A stretch of DNA of 64,000 nucleotides from RQOF01 sp964461135 (GCA_964461135.1 CAYWTB010000008.1:1-64000), one strand, 5' to 3'. Shown: positions 8,151 through 18,046, counted from the first letter of the stretch. Notes: generated by a model not told the origin, from the sequence alone. Program-made: numbers and translations.

Positions 8151-9842
8151 ATGAAAAAAACAGTATTGTTGGTGTTCATCATATCAGGAGTATTCATCAT
8201 GAGTTGTAGCAAAAAAAATGAGGTGATTAAAAATTATGCGGAGATTGATCATGTTAAAGCATAGATCAACAAATTGGTACCGGTGGAAATTGCCTATGAC
8301 GGCAGCATGTTGACTGAAAACCAGCAGGAAGCTCTCTACGAACTGGTGGATGCAGCCAGGTACATGGATAAGATCTTCCAGAGACAGGTTTATAATAAGA
8401 ATGTTACTATAAAAATGGTTCTCCAGGCGGGGAAAAATCCGGATTATCCCGTTCTGCTCGAATATTTCGATCTCTGTTTTGGTCCGTTTGACCGGTTGGA
8501 AAATAACAAGCCTTTCATCAACCTCGATACGCCCAAACCACCAGGCGCCAATTTCTATCCGGAGGACATGAAACGGGAAGAATTTGAACAGTGGGTCCAA
8601 CAGCATCCCCAGGAGAAGGATTCATTTGAGAGCAATTTTACCGTTGTACGGAGAGAGGACCAGCGCCTGATAGCGATTCCCTATTCCCAGGCCTACCGGG
8701 AAGAGTTAAACCCGGCACATGACCTGTTAAAGAATGCGGCCGAACTGGTTGAAAACGAGTCCCTGAAAACCTATCTGAACAGCCGGGCCGAAGCTTTCCT
8801 GTCCAATGACTATTTCCAGAGTGATATGGACTGGATGGATCTGAATGGCAACCGTATTGAGATCGTTATCGGTCCCTATGAGGTTTATGAAGATAAGCTT
8901 TTTGGGTATAAAGCATCTTTCGAGGCCTTTGTAACTCTGGTAGATCCTGTTGAAAGCGAAAAATTACACCGGGTGAGTCAATACCTGAAAGAGATGGAAC
9001 ATAATTTGCCCATTCCGGAAGAATATATGAATACCAAACGTGGAAGTGCTTCTCCCATTGTGGTGGTTCAGGAGGTTTTTAACGCCGGAGATGCTAAGTC
9101 GGGAATACAGACCACTGCTTTTAATCTTCCCAATGATGAGCGCGTTAGGCAGGCCAGGGGGAGTAAAAAAGTAATGCTGAAAAATATTGCCCGGGCTAAA
9201 TTTGATAAATGTTGGATTCCCATAGTGGAAGAAGTTATTCAACCGGACATTCTCCACTTTGTAAAATTTGATGCGTATTTTAATCATGTATTGATGCATG
9301 AAATGTCCCATGGAATGGGCCCGGGCTTTATCATGAAAAACGGACAGGAAACATCGGTGAACATCGAGTTGCAGGAAACCTATCCGACCATTGAGGAGGC
9401 CAAAGCAGATATTCTGGGCCTTTACAATACTCAATTTCTTATTAACAAGGGATTTCTGCCGGATTCTCTGGAAACGCAGACATATGTTACGTATCTGGGA
9501 GGCATTTTCCGAAGTGTCCGCTTTGGCATAACCAGTGCTCATGGCGGAGCCAATGCCATAGAGTATAACTATATTAAAGAAAAAGGCGGGTTTGAATACG
9601 ATCCGGACAGCGGCACTTTCGGTGTTAACTTAAAGAAAATTAAAGGAGCAGTCAGGAATCTCGCACATGATCTGCTGATGATTGAGGCAAAAGGAGATTA
9701 CAAAGCTTCCCGGGATTTCATTGGTAAGTACCGCTATCTTCCTGAAGAGATTCAGAATGCACTGGACAGACTGATAAACGTCCCTATCGATATCCGCCCA
9801 GTGTATGTAATCGAAAAAGAAATGGAACAGAACCGGCTCTGA
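8151..9842 (+). CDS. M49-type zinc metallopeptidase lipoprotein, interrupted by an in-frame TAG at codon 38
   Basis: Read from the ATG at 8151 the frame gives a lipoprotein signal with lipobox ending at Cys19, then a TAG at 8262-8264, then 525 further codons in the same frame. The downstream part has the zinc motif HEMSHG (His383 in continuous numbering) and EEAKADILG about 55 residues later, as in bacterial dipeptidyl-peptidase III (M49) relatives. A TTG at 8274 is the only start near the break, and has no clear ribosome-binding site. AAGGAG precedes 8151. So either the gene is inactivated or unexported, or the TAG is an error or read through. TAG is a normal stop elsewhere in the window. 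Confidence 0.8.
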
Positions 9843-9880
9843 AGTTGAATCGACATCACGATTGATCATGGCGAGTGAAA

Positions 9881-10528
9881 ATGAAATATATTTATCTACA
9901 TGGATTCCTATCCGGTCCCAGTTCAACCAAGGGGGAGTTTTTATTCAGACGTTTTGCAGAATTCGGGCGTATACTTATACGGCCCGATCTGAATGGTAAT
10001 AGTTTTGAGAAGATGACCATTTCCAGTCAGCTGCAAATTATCAATTATACCATAGATAATGCGGGTGATGAAGTCATCCTGATTGGTTCCAGTCTGGGTG
10101 GTTATCTGGCGACTATTGCCGCTGCCGAGAGGCCGGAGGTAATAAAAATTGTATTGCTAGCGCCGGCCTTTGATTTTGTCTCCCGCTATATTGAGAGGCT
10201 GAGCGAAAAACAGCTGGAAGAGTGGAAAAAGACAGGATTCATAAAATTGTATCAATACCACTATAGAACCCACACAAAGCTGGGTTATCAGATAGTAGAA
10301 GATGCCCTCCTGTATCAGGACCGACAAATTCATACTCACCAGCCCATACTGATTGTTCACGGATTAAAGGATGAGTCAGTTCCTTATCAGACAAGTATTG
10401 CATTTTTACAGAAGCATGCGGAAGCACAAATGGTATTGCTGCCCACCGATCATGGAATGCTGGATAAACTGGATGTAATCTGGAAGTATGTGAGGATTTT
10501 TCTAGAATTGCAGGGGAGTACTACCTGA
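9881..10528 (+). CDS. YqiA-like alpha/beta-hydrolase (esterase)
   Basis: A compact alpha/beta-hydrolase of 215 residues beginning with KYIYLHGFLSGPSS, typical of the YqiA/UPF0227 esterase group. The nucleophile elbow is GSSLGG near residue 72, the acid is the Asp in HGLKDESVPY, and the His is in PTDHGM near the C-terminus, so the triad is complete. Such enzymes cleave short acyl esters; the natural substrate is not known. The ATG at 9881 is preferred over an in-frame GTG two codons earlier because the family starts at the first strand. It begins 38 bases after the peptidase gene. Confidence 0.82.
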   Translation: MKYIYLHGFLSGPSSTKGEFLFRRFAEFGRILIRPDLNGNSFEKMTISSQLQIINYTIDNAGDEVILIGSSLGGYLATIAAAERPEVIKIVLLAPAFDFVSRYIERLSEKQLEEWKKTGFIKLYQYHYRTHTKLGYQIVEDALLYQDRQIHTHQPILIVHGLKDESVPYQTSIAFLQKHAEAQMVLLPTDHGMLDKLDVIWKYVRIFLELQGSTT

Positions 10529-10545
10529 AACTGATGTGGCAGGCA

Positions 10546-10749
10546 TTAAAGGTGCCTGATATTGATTGCGCGATCTCCTTTGATCTCTCTCCGGAGGTCA
10601 AAGCCGACATGATCGCCTTCCCGGAATGATTTACCCCGGAATTTCGGATGAACATCCTGCAGGTTAAAATAGAGCTCATCATCGTCTTCAGTGATGATAA
10701 ATCCGAAACCTTTCAGCGGATCGATCATTTTAATGGTTCCTTTTTCCAT
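10546..10749 (-). CDS. Cold-shock domain protein
   Basis: A 67-residue single cold-shock domain. The KGFGFI element (RNP1) is intact, and the second RNA-binding strand reads LYFNLQDV in place of the usual VFVHFS. The C-terminal strand VGFDLRREIKGDRAINI is conserved. Proteins of this type bind single-stranded nucleic acid and melt RNA structure. It is encoded alone, facing the upstream esterase gene end to end with a 17-base gap. The altered RNP2 makes it a diverged member. Confidence 0.85.
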   Translation of the reverse strand: MEKGTIKMIDPLKGFGFIITEDDDELYFNLQDVHPKFRGKSFREGDHVGFDLRREIKGDRAINIRHL

Positions 10750-10885
10750 GGGCCGGCCGTTGTTTTTATACCAAGTTTAAAAAAGTGGACGTCCGGAATC
10801 AAGCTGTAACCGAATGATTTACCGGAGCAAATTAACTGCACTTCCGGATGGGAAAACAGCGGGAACATTCAGCCGGGACAAATTT

Positions 10886-11677
10886 ATGGAATATCTGATT
10901 ATTTGTATAGTTGTACTGCTTGTAGCGGCTTTAACCTTTTTCTCCGGATTTGGATTGGGTACCCTGCTGATGCCAGCCTTTGCCCTGTTTTTCCCCCTGG
11001 AAGTGGCGATTGCGACTACTGCTATTGTCTACCTGTTAAACAATTTATTCAAACTTTTCCTGGTTGGACGGGATGCAAGTAAAAAGGTGGTTCTCTTGTT
11101 TGGCCTGCCTGCAACCGTTTTTGCCATGGGCGCGGAGCCTGGCTTCTGAATTTCTTTTCCCGGATGCCTCCGGTTTTCAGGTATTCACTGGGTGATAAGG
11201 CTCTTCAGATTACCCCTTTAAATCTGATTATTGCTTGCCTGATAATGATATTTTCTATTTTCGAATGGATTCCCTCTCTAAAAAGACTTGCTTTCAAACC
11301 CCGCTATATCTCCTTGGGTGGAATCTTATCGGGGTTTTTCGGCGGTTTATCCGGACACCAGGGAGGGCTCAGGACGGCATTTCTGGGTGCGTGTGGGACT
11401 GGACAAGAAGGCTCTCATCGGAACCATGGTGGCTTCCTCAGTGATTGTTGACATCGCCCGCCTCCTGATTTACGGAGTCACATTCTTTGAGCTCGATTTT
11501 CATGTGCTCATACAGCAGGACGGGTTTTATCTGGTAGTTGCCGGCTCATCTGCTGCGTTTATCGGATCGTTTATCGGTTCGCGATTGCTGGAAAAGGTGA
11601 ACATGTCTTTCCTGAAATCATTTATCGCTATCATGCTGATGTTAATTGCCCCGGCACTTGGATTTGGTTTTATCTGA
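10886..11677 (+). pseudogene. TauE/SafE family transporter with two frameshifts
   Basis: The protein would be a TSUP/TauE-SafE anion exporter of about 264 residues. The N-terminal helices read from ATG 10886 until a shift near 11129-11136 (after FAMG), after which GAWLLNFF continues in another frame. A second shift near 11380-11390 (after GGLRTAF) returns to the first frame, where VGLDKKALIGTMVASSV and the C-terminal helices follow to the TGA at 11675. Both shifts sit beside G-rich runs. Conservation on both sides is good, so either the gene decayed recently or the read is faulty at two places. Confidence 0.8.
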
Positions 11678-11787
11678 TTTTGCAAACTACCGGCAAGAGT
11701 AACGCTAATTCGCATAACGCCCAGATTATACCTTCTGATTTGACAACCCTCGAATTTTCCTGATTTATCAATCATTTTTTCCCTGTG

Positions 11788-12316
11788 AACAGAAATCCCG
11801 CAAAAAAGCCGCGACTGGCTGGCTTCCCAAATTCTGGGGAAATTTAATCCCCAGATTAATCTTAATGACTATAGTCTCTTAAATCTGGAAGAAAATTATG
11901 AGAAGCCTTTGAAAAGTATTTTTGAAGGTTCAATCGACAGGTTTGCCACAACCACGGGCAAGCGAATTTTCTTCAATCCGGCTGTCATGAATCGAAAAAC
12001 TGCCGGGGATATTCCCTCCGAATGCGAACGCAAATATCCGGTGGCATGTTCATATGCTTACACGCAGGCCGATACATTGCAAATGATTCTGCCCTCCGGC
12101 TGGGAACTGGAAGCCTCTCCCCCGCATCAGGAAATTTCCGTCCCCTTTGGTTATTATCGTTATCATTACTCGCTGCAAGATCAGCATTTCAAATTTATCC
12201 GTGTGCTACGCATAGATCAAAACCATATTCCACCGGAGCAGTATGCCGATTACCTGGAATTTATGAACAGTGTGGTGATGACCGATAATTCAAAATTTGT
12301 ACTCAAACAGGAGTAA
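11788..12316 (+). pseudogene. C-terminal remnant of a DUF3857/transglutaminase-type protein
   Basis: An open frame from about 11788 to the stop at 12314 has no start codon with a ribosome-binding site; the first candidate is a TTG at 11909. The product includes PSGWELEASPP, then FGYYRYHYS and a final EQYADYLEFMNSVVMTDN segment. This order is that of the C-terminal beta domain and closing helix seen in large DUF3857-transglutaminase-DUF3858 proteins. The front part, including any catalytic core, is missing. I read it as a truncated leftover; the family call is by resemblance only. Confidence 0.5.
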
Positions 12317-12350
12317 GACCTTTCCGATTTAATGTCCTGAAAGGTTATGA

Positions 12351-12755
12351 TTAATTACCGTCTTTCAATATTTTTATCCAGATTTTTCGGCTTCGCGGAC
12401 CGTCAAATTCACAAAAATAGATTCCCTGCCAGGTGCCCAGCTGCAGACGGTTATTTTCAACCAGCAGGGAAAGTGATACTCCAATTATTGACGATTTTAT
12501 GTGAGCCGCGGAATTACCCTCGGAATGATGATAACTATCGTCAAAAGGAATCACTTTGTTCAACTCCTTTAAAATATCTCTTTTAACGCTGGGATCCGCA
12601 TTTTCATTTATAGTGATTCCGGCGGTGGTATGGGGAATAAAAACTTGGCATAATCCGGTTTGAATTTTACTTTCTGAGAGGACGTGCTGAATTTCATCCG
12701 TTATGTCGAGTAATTCCGTCTGGGAATTAGTAGAAATATTAAGGCGTTTTAACAT
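12351..12755 (-). CDS. YjbQ-family protein (UPF0047)
   Basis: A 134-residue protein of the YjbQ/UPF0047 family: FIPHTTAGITINENAD near residue 40, HHSEGNSAAHIKSSIIG near 78, and LQLGTWQGIYFCEFDGPR close to the end. The conserved histidines likely bind a metal. Members show a weak thiamine-phosphate synthase activity in E. coli, but the real role is unsettled. The start ATG gives the standard family N-terminus. It lies 52 bases downstream of the secreted GATase-like gene on the same strand. Confidence 0.92.
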   Translation of the reverse strand: MLKRLNISTNSQTELLDITDEIQHVLSESKIQTGLCQVFIPHTTAGITINENADPSVKRDILKELNKVIPFDDSYHHSEGNSAAHIKSSIIGVSLSLLVENNRLQLGTWQGIYFCEFDGPRSRKIWIKILKDGN

Positions 12756-12807
12756 TTTTAACTCCCTGTTTAAAGGTGGGGAAATGTAAAGCAGGTAAAC
12801 AGCATCT

Positions 12808-14070
12808 TCAGGTTTTTAACTTTTTCTTCTTAGCTGCCGGGAATAGGATATTATTAAGAATCAGCCGGTATCCGGGTGAGTTTTTATGAAGCTCCAGCTG
12901 GGTGGGCGGATCTCCCACTGCATGAGTATAATCTTCCGGATCGTGCCCACCATAGAACGTAAAAGTTCCTTTTCCTGCATTGCCGTGAATATATTTGACT
13001 TCGTTGGTTCCCTCCACTTCACCCATGATGATAACAGAAGGTTTGATCTTTGAACGGTCAAACATGGTGGTCTGGCCCATGAATCCTCTCACAATACCCA
13101 CATGATTCTGGGTGAGCATGGTGGGAACCGGATCATATTTGGCAGAAAACTCAAATAAAGTAAAATAATCGGTATCCGGATCTCGTACGCGGGGAGCAAA
13201 ACTGGGTGGTACATCAATGTCTGAAAATTCATAAAGATTGGGATCCGTGTACAAACTGTAGTTTTCAAATGCCAGGGTTTTGGAGAAATCCAGTTTAGCG
13301 GCATAATCCCGCTCAGGAGGAGTTCCGTCAAAGGGTATATCCACAATGTCCACTCCTTCCGCAGAAAGCGCAATATCCAGAGCATCAGTAGCAGAACACA
13401 TGGCGAACAGGAAGCCGCCGTCCAGAACATACTGTCTTATTTCTCTTGCCACTGCTCCTTTCTCAATCGGTACATTTTTATAACCCAGCTTATCAGCCAG
13501 GGCTTCATTCACCTGTACGTCATGGATATACCAGGGAGCGTTTCGAAAGCTTCCATAAAATTTGCCATACTGTCCGGTAAAATCCTCGTGGTGCGTATGG
13601 AGCCAGTCATATTCGGGCAGTTTACCTGCCAGCACTTCTTCATCATATATTTTATCATAAGGTATTTCCGCATAGGATAATGCCAGGGTGACGGCATCAT
13701 CCCATGGCTGCTTATTTGGAGGTGTATAAACGGCAATTTTTGGTGCCTTTTCCAGCAGAACTCTTTCCATATTTTCCTGTTCGATAAGCGCATAAATCTG
13801 GTTAACAGCCGCAGCATCCAGTTTTTCACATTGCACTCCCATAATCAGGCATTCCTTTTCCAGCTGGGGAAAATAATCAGTGAGAAATGACCCGCCACGG
13901 TAGTTCAAGAGCCATTCTACGTTAATTCCCTGTTCCAGAATCCAGTAGGCGATACCATAGGCTTTTAAATGATCGCTTTGAGACAGATCCATCGGAATCA
14001 GCAGGCTTTGACCCGAAACGGTCCGGCTTATGGCGAAAACCAAAAATCCCATAATTAACATTTGTTTCAT
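12808..14070 (-). CDS. Secreted GATase-like protein (often labelled 'asparagine synthetase B')
   Basis: A 420-residue exported protein with a signal peptide (MKQMLIMGFLVFAISRTVSGQ). Related proteins in FCB genomes carry the label asparagine synthetase B, but no asparagine synthetase PP-loop or N-terminal Cys glutaminase is present. A DGGFLFAMCSATDAL segment near residue 215 looks like the nucleophile elbow of a class I glutamine amidotransferase/DJ-1 fold. The C-terminal half has HGNAGKGTFTFYGGHDPE. Its start overlaps the end of the TPR gene by four bases, so the two are made together. The function is unknown. Confidence 0.6.
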   Translation of the reverse strand: MKQMLIMGFLVFAISRTVSGQSLLIPMDLSQSDHLKAYGIAYWILEQGINVEWLLNYRGGSFLTDYFPQLEKECLIMGVQCEKLDAAAVNQIYALIEQENMERVLLEKAPKIAVYTPPNKQPWDDAVTLALSYAEIPYDKIYDEEVLAGKLPEYDWLHTHHEDFTGQYGKFYGSFRNAPWYIHDVQVNEALADKLGYKNVPIEKGAVAREIRQYVLDGGFLFAMCSATDALDIALSAEGVDIVDIPFDGTPPERDYAAKLDFSKTLAFENYSLYTDPNLYEFSDIDVPPSFAPRVRDPDTDYFTLFEFSAKYDPVPTMLTQNHVGIVRGFMGQTTMFDRSKIKPSVIIMGEVEGTNEVKYIHGNAGKGTFTFYGGHDPEDYTHAVGDPPTQLELHKNSPGYRLILNNILFPAAKKKKLKT

Positions 14071-15953
14071 GGGAATTCAACTCCCTTCTGTTCTCTCAGA
14101 ATTTTCATCTGATCTCTTGCCTGGTCAGCCAGCATGCTGTGAGGATAATCCTGCACAAGTTCCATATAGACTTTAAATGCTTCCCGGGGTTTATTCAGCG
14201 AATTCTGCATGATACCGGCCAGCATAAATAAATGCTGATCGGCATATTGTTGAAGATAGGAATCCTGTATAGCTTGGTTGCAATATTCGGCAGCCTGCAG
14301 CGGTTCCTCAATCTCCAGGGAGAGGTTTTCCACATTCAGAAAGGCTTGGGATTTCAGGCTTGCCGGCAGGCTGTCCAGGCGGGTAACCTGCAGGAATTTT
14401 TTAACAGCTTCTGATTTTTTTCGCTGGAAAAGCAGCAGTTCCCCTTCGGAAAACACGGCCAGAGCCTGAGGTGCACTTTTTGAAAACCGCAATTTCATCT
14501 GGAGTTCCAGGGCATCATTTGTAATATCTCCGGATGTTCCCTGCTTCTGAATCAGTGCTTTCAGAATTGTCTGACTTCGCTCCCATTCCTTTTTAAAATA
14601 ATACACCTGTGCGGAATGATAGGCGGCAAAACCATCGTAGGGATTGCGATTGACCTGGCTGTATGTTTGGAGGGCTTCATCCAGTTGCCCTTTAATAATA
14701 TAACAATCTCCCAGTTTAAGAAGCGTTTCACTCTTTAAGTTAGCATCAATTTTATCAGCGCGGAGTAGTTCCGTAAAGATGGTGGCAGCCTGGTCAACAT
14801 CGAAATAAAAATTTAAATAGAACGAACCCTTCAGATAATTTAACCTGTTTAGCTCAGGATGTTTGGGATAGCGAATGTTCACAGTATCAATAAGCATCAT
14901 TGCCTGGTCGGCATATTGCTGGTCGGAATGGATTACCGCCATTTGAAACAGGGTTGATATGGCGCCGCCGTAAGCCAGCAGCAGCTGGTTGGAACCGGAA
15001 ATGTGAGAGAGAATATAGCGGTAAGCCCTGAGAGCCACCTGGTAGCTGGAATCACGTTCGGCGGATTGAGCAAATTGCAGCAGCCGAACGCCGTCACTTT
15101 TTGCGTCTTCCAGCCCGATGTACAGTTCAAGTGCCTTATCAAAATTACCATAACGCTGGTAAAGCTGGCCCAGGAGCAGTTTAATTTCGCGGGGTTGATT
15201 TTCCTGGCCGGCCCGTTCTTCCAGAACCTTGAAAAAAGTAGGAAGATACTCCGGTTCAATCTGCATGGCTAATATCTGGTTGAAAATAAAGCTTTGCTGG
15301 GTTGGCTGCACTGCAAGGTATTTCAGGTAATAATCAGTTGCCTCTGCATACATTAACCGGTTTTTATAAATATTGGCAATATTCAGATAGAAAGTTTCCG
15401 CGTTGGGAATTTCTTTTATGGCCTTTTGATAAACGGCAATGGCTTCGTCCGATAGGCGGACATTGAGTATTGAATTTGCAACCTGAGCATAGAGGTTTAA
15501 ATTTGAGGGATTGGATTTCAGAATGTCATTCCACATGCGCATGGCATCTTCCGGGCGATCCAGCTGGTAGAGCACCTGTGCCTTATCTACCCGGTAGTTT
15601 TCATTCTGTGGATCCCTCTGTTGCATCAGATCTACCAGAGAATCGGCCGATTGTATTCTGGAAGTCAGTTGATAAGCTCTCAAAAGCCAGTCATAGTAGG
15701 GTTTCCCTTCGGGATTTCTTGTTACCAGGTCTTCCAGGATAGGGATGGCCGCATAAATACGGTTCATATTTATATAGTTCTGGGCTGCCCGGAATAATTG
15801 CTGGTCACGCTGCTGCAGCAGCTGCTTTTGCCGCAGAAGTTCCCCACCTTTTTGCGTATTCTCCTTTAATTTGTCCACGGATTTTTGCTGTGCCAGCAGA
15901 AGAAAAGCAGGACATAAAATTATTCCGAAGATAAGGGGATAAAATTTTCTCAT
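14067..15953 (-). CDS. Large secreted TPR-repeat protein
   Basis: A 628-residue protein with a signal peptide ending at LLLAQQ, then an almost continuous array of tetratricopeptide-like helical pairs, for instance AIPILEDLVTRNP, AIAVYQKAIKEIPNAETFYLNIANIY and a final AFKVYMELVQDYPHS repeat. TPR arrays act as protein-binding scaffolds; here it should be periplasmic. The partner is probably the co-translated GATase-like protein, since the stop overlaps that start (ATGA). No enzyme domain is visible. The hemW gene ends 17 bases upstream on the same strand. Confidence 0.82.
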   Translation of the reverse strand: MRKFYPLIFGIILCPAFLLLAQQKSVDKLKENTQKGGELLRQKQLLQQRDQQLFRAAQNYINMNRIYAAIPILEDLVTRNPEGKPYYDWLLRAYQLTSRIQSADSLVDLMQQRDPQNENYRVDKAQVLYQLDRPEDAMRMWNDILKSNPSNLNLYAQVANSILNVRLSDEAIAVYQKAIKEIPNAETFYLNIANIYKNRLMYAEATDYYLKYLAVQPTQQSFIFNQILAMQIEPEYLPTFFKVLEERAGQENQPREIKLLLGQLYQRYGNFDKALELYIGLEDAKSDGVRLLQFAQSAERDSSYQVALRAYRYILSHISGSNQLLLAYGGAISTLFQMAVIHSDQQYADQAMMLIDTVNIRYPKHPELNRLNYLKGSFYLNFYFDVDQAATIFTELLRADKIDANLKSETLLKLGDCYIIKGQLDEALQTYSQVNRNPYDGFAAYHSAQVYYFKKEWERSQTILKALIQKQGTSGDITNDALELQMKLRFSKSAPQALAVFSEGELLLFQRKKSEAVKKFLQVTRLDSLPASLKSQAFLNVENLSLEIEEPLQAAEYCNQAIQDSYLQQYADQHLFMLAGIMQNSLNKPREAFKVYMELVQDYPHSMLADQARDQMKILREQKGVEFP

Positions 15954-15970
15954 AGTATCATTTTTCGTGC

Positions 15971-17101
15971 TTAGAAAATACTCGCAATTTCATCGGCCAG
16001 CAGCCAACCACGGGGTGATAACCTTAACCGGTCTTTAGTGTGTTGTATCATGCCCGATGATTCAAGACGCCTGATCTGAGTAAGGTATTTTTCCATAAAA
16101 TCTTTATGAAATTGTTTAGTGAATTCGTGCAAGTCAATTCCTTCCCTCAGGCGCAGATGCAGATAAATATATTCGAATTCCAGCGTATGTTCATTCAAAT
16201 TTTCTCTTTTTACGATGGGAAGATGATTTTGCTCCAGATAACTCAGATATTTTTCCAGCTTCCGCACGTTTTGCCAGCGGAGGGGAGCCGTAAAAGAATG
16301 AGCAGACGGCCCCAGACCAACATACGGCAGATGTTTCCAGTATTTCAGGTTGTGCTGACAATAAAACGGCCTTCCTGCAGCAAAATTGGAAACTTCATAC
16401 GCCTGATAGCCTGCCCTGGAGAGAACTTCATTGGCCATTTCATAGAAATCAGCTTCCTGATCCGTTTCCAGAGGCTTCAATTCCCCCCGCTTCATACGTG
16501 AATGGAAGGGTGTTCCGGGTTCGAAGATAAACGTATAACAGGATATGTGTCCACTCTGTAAGGTGATGGCGTTTTCAAGCGTGTCCTTAAATCGTTGCAA
16601 TGTCAGGTTCGGAAAGGCAGTCATTAGATCAATATTAATATTGTTGAAACCGGCCTCTCTTGCAGCGGAGTAGTTTTCAAAAACATCCCTGACCGAATGT
16701 ATCCGACCCAGAAAGCAGAGTTCTTCCTCATGAAAAGACTGAACACCCAGGCTGAGCCGGTTCAAGCCCATTTCCCTGAAGAAAGTGAGATTATCCTTGT
16801 TGAGGGTTCCCGGATTTGCTTCAATGGTAAACTCCCCCTGAGCAGATATATCCAGAAATTCATGTATGCTCTGCCAGATTTTTTCGAATAATCCTGTGGG
16901 AAGTATTGAAGGCGTTCCTCCCCCCACATAGATGGTGTCATACTGGTAATGCGGGTATTGTGCAGCGGCGAGTTGTATCTCTTTTATCAGCGCATCCGTG
17001 AAGCGCTGAATGTACCTTTTGTCGGTTACGGAATAAAAATCGCAATACCCACATTTCTTTTCACAGAAAGGAATATGAATATACAAACCGGCATTTGTCA
17101 T
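15971..17101 (-). CDS. hemW: Radical SAM haem chaperone HemW
   Basis: A 376-residue member of the HemN-like radical SAM family. The iron-sulphur cysteines are C13, C17 and C20 in FCEKKCGYC, followed by VGGGTPS near residue 60 and the IEANPGT segment. HemW proteins bind haem and pass it to target proteins; they lack the extra N-terminal Cys and residues that make HemN an oxidase, as here. Length and start codon fit. It lies five bases after the lepB stop, in a run lepA-lepB-hemW-TPR-GATase transcribed leftwards. Confidence 0.93.
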   Translation of the reverse strand: MTNAGLYIHIPFCEKKCGYCDFYSVTDKRYIQRFTDALIKEIQLAAAQYPHYQYDTIYVGGGTPSILPTGLFEKIWQSIHEFLDISAQGEFTIEANPGTLNKDNLTFFREMGLNRLSLGVQSFHEEELCFLGRIHSVRDVFENYSAAREAGFNNINIDLMTAFPNLTLQRFKDTLENAITLQSGHISCYTFIFEPGTPFHSRMKRGELKPLETDQEADFYEMANEVLSRAGYQAYEVSNFAAGRPFYCQHNLKYWKHLPYVGLGPSAHSFTAPLRWQNVRKLEKYLSYLEQNHLPIVKRENLNEHTLEFEYIYLHLRLREGIDLHEFTKQFHKDFMEKYLTQIRRLESSGMIQHTKDRLRLSPRGWLLADEIASIF

Positions 17102-17106
17102 AGATA

Positions 17107-17838
17107 TCAGCGGATAACCATTGCCAGCCGGTTCCAGCGGATTTTATGAAACAGCCGGTAAGAGGGTATATTGGAATTCCATGATAAATAGATAATCAAT
17201 GGTTTTCCCACAATATTCTCTGGTGGTACAAATCCCCAGTCACGGCTATCTGAACTGTTATCCCGGTTGTCTCCCATCATGAAATAGTGATTTGGGGGCA
17301 CGGTTACCGGCCCAAAATTATCCCGACTGCCGAGACCCGGTTGAAAAACCGGATAACTGGTGTTATAACGGCTGAAAATATTCGGATCCGTATGTTTCAA
17401 TTTCGGTGGAATGGGAAAGGGATCACCACCCACAAATACACGCTTATTGGTTAGTTCAACTGTTTGCCCTCCTGTGGCAATACATCTTTTTATATATTCA
17501 TAATGGGGATCTTCCGGATATCTGCCCAACCTCGGATCATAGGGATAACGGAATACAACAATGTCATTCGGTTTCGGTGGTTCAATCCGCGGGAAACGGA
17601 ACCAGGGAATGTTGAAACCGATGTGAGTGAAGGGTATTCCTATCCAGTTTGGTGTTTGTGCTCCATAATAAAATTTATTGACCAGCAGGAAATCGCCCAC
17701 CAGTAAAGTGTCTTCCATCGAACTGGTGGGAATCTTATAGGCTGCAATTACAAATTGTCGTAAAACCAGGGCCGCGAGAATGGCAATCAATATGGCTTTC
17801 ACCGATTCCCACTGTTTACTTTGAACTTTCAACTTCAT
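17107..17838 (-). CDS. lepB: Signal peptidase I
   Basis: LepB cuts signal peptides from exported proteins at the inner membrane. The 243-residue protein has one N-terminal membrane helix (about residues 13-33), the nucleophile Ser40 in PTSSMEDTL, the general base Lys117 in YIKRCIA, and the GDNRDNSSDSRDWG box near residue 205. This is a complete S26 catalytic set. An insertion between the helix and the Lys box makes it longer than the minimal Gram-positive form. A 208-base gap separates it from lepA; I see no gene in that gap. Confidence 0.96.
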   Translation of the reverse strand: MKLKVQSKQWESVKAILIAILAALVLRQFVIAAYKIPTSSMEDTLLVGDFLLVNKFYYGAQTPNWIGIPFTHIGFNIPWFRFPRIEPPKPNDIVVFRYPYDPRLGRYPEDPHYEYIKRCIATGGQTVELTNKRVFVGGDPFPIPPKLKHTDPNIFSRYNTSYPVFQPGLGSRDNFGPVTVPPNHYFMMGDNRDNSSDSRDWGFVPPENIVGKPLIIYLSWNSNIPSYRLFHKIRWNRLAMVIR

Positions 17839-18046
17839 ACCTCCATATCTCTGGTAATCTTACAATGCTTTTATCGATTTCAAACCTGTTAAGTTTCATA
17901 AAGTTTTAAAAAATGTCGGTGATCAGTAGTCAGCCGGAGCGGGACTTAAGGAGAGCGTTTCCGGGCTGCACGATCCTGTTCTTCCATACCGGTCAGGCCC
18001 TCCTGTTACCTGCCTGTTTTCATCATGAGTTTTCTGTTTCTACCTC

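Noticed and set aside
8262..8264. TAG recoded as a sense codon (alternative genetic code or pyrrolysine)
   Set aside because: TAG ends normal genes here, such as the MATE-like gene at 7590, the ECH gene and mutS2, and no pyl genes or matching tRNA are in the window.
12808..14070. True asparagine synthetase B
   Set aside because: No N-terminal Cys glutaminase and no SGGxDS PP-loop; the protein has a signal peptide.
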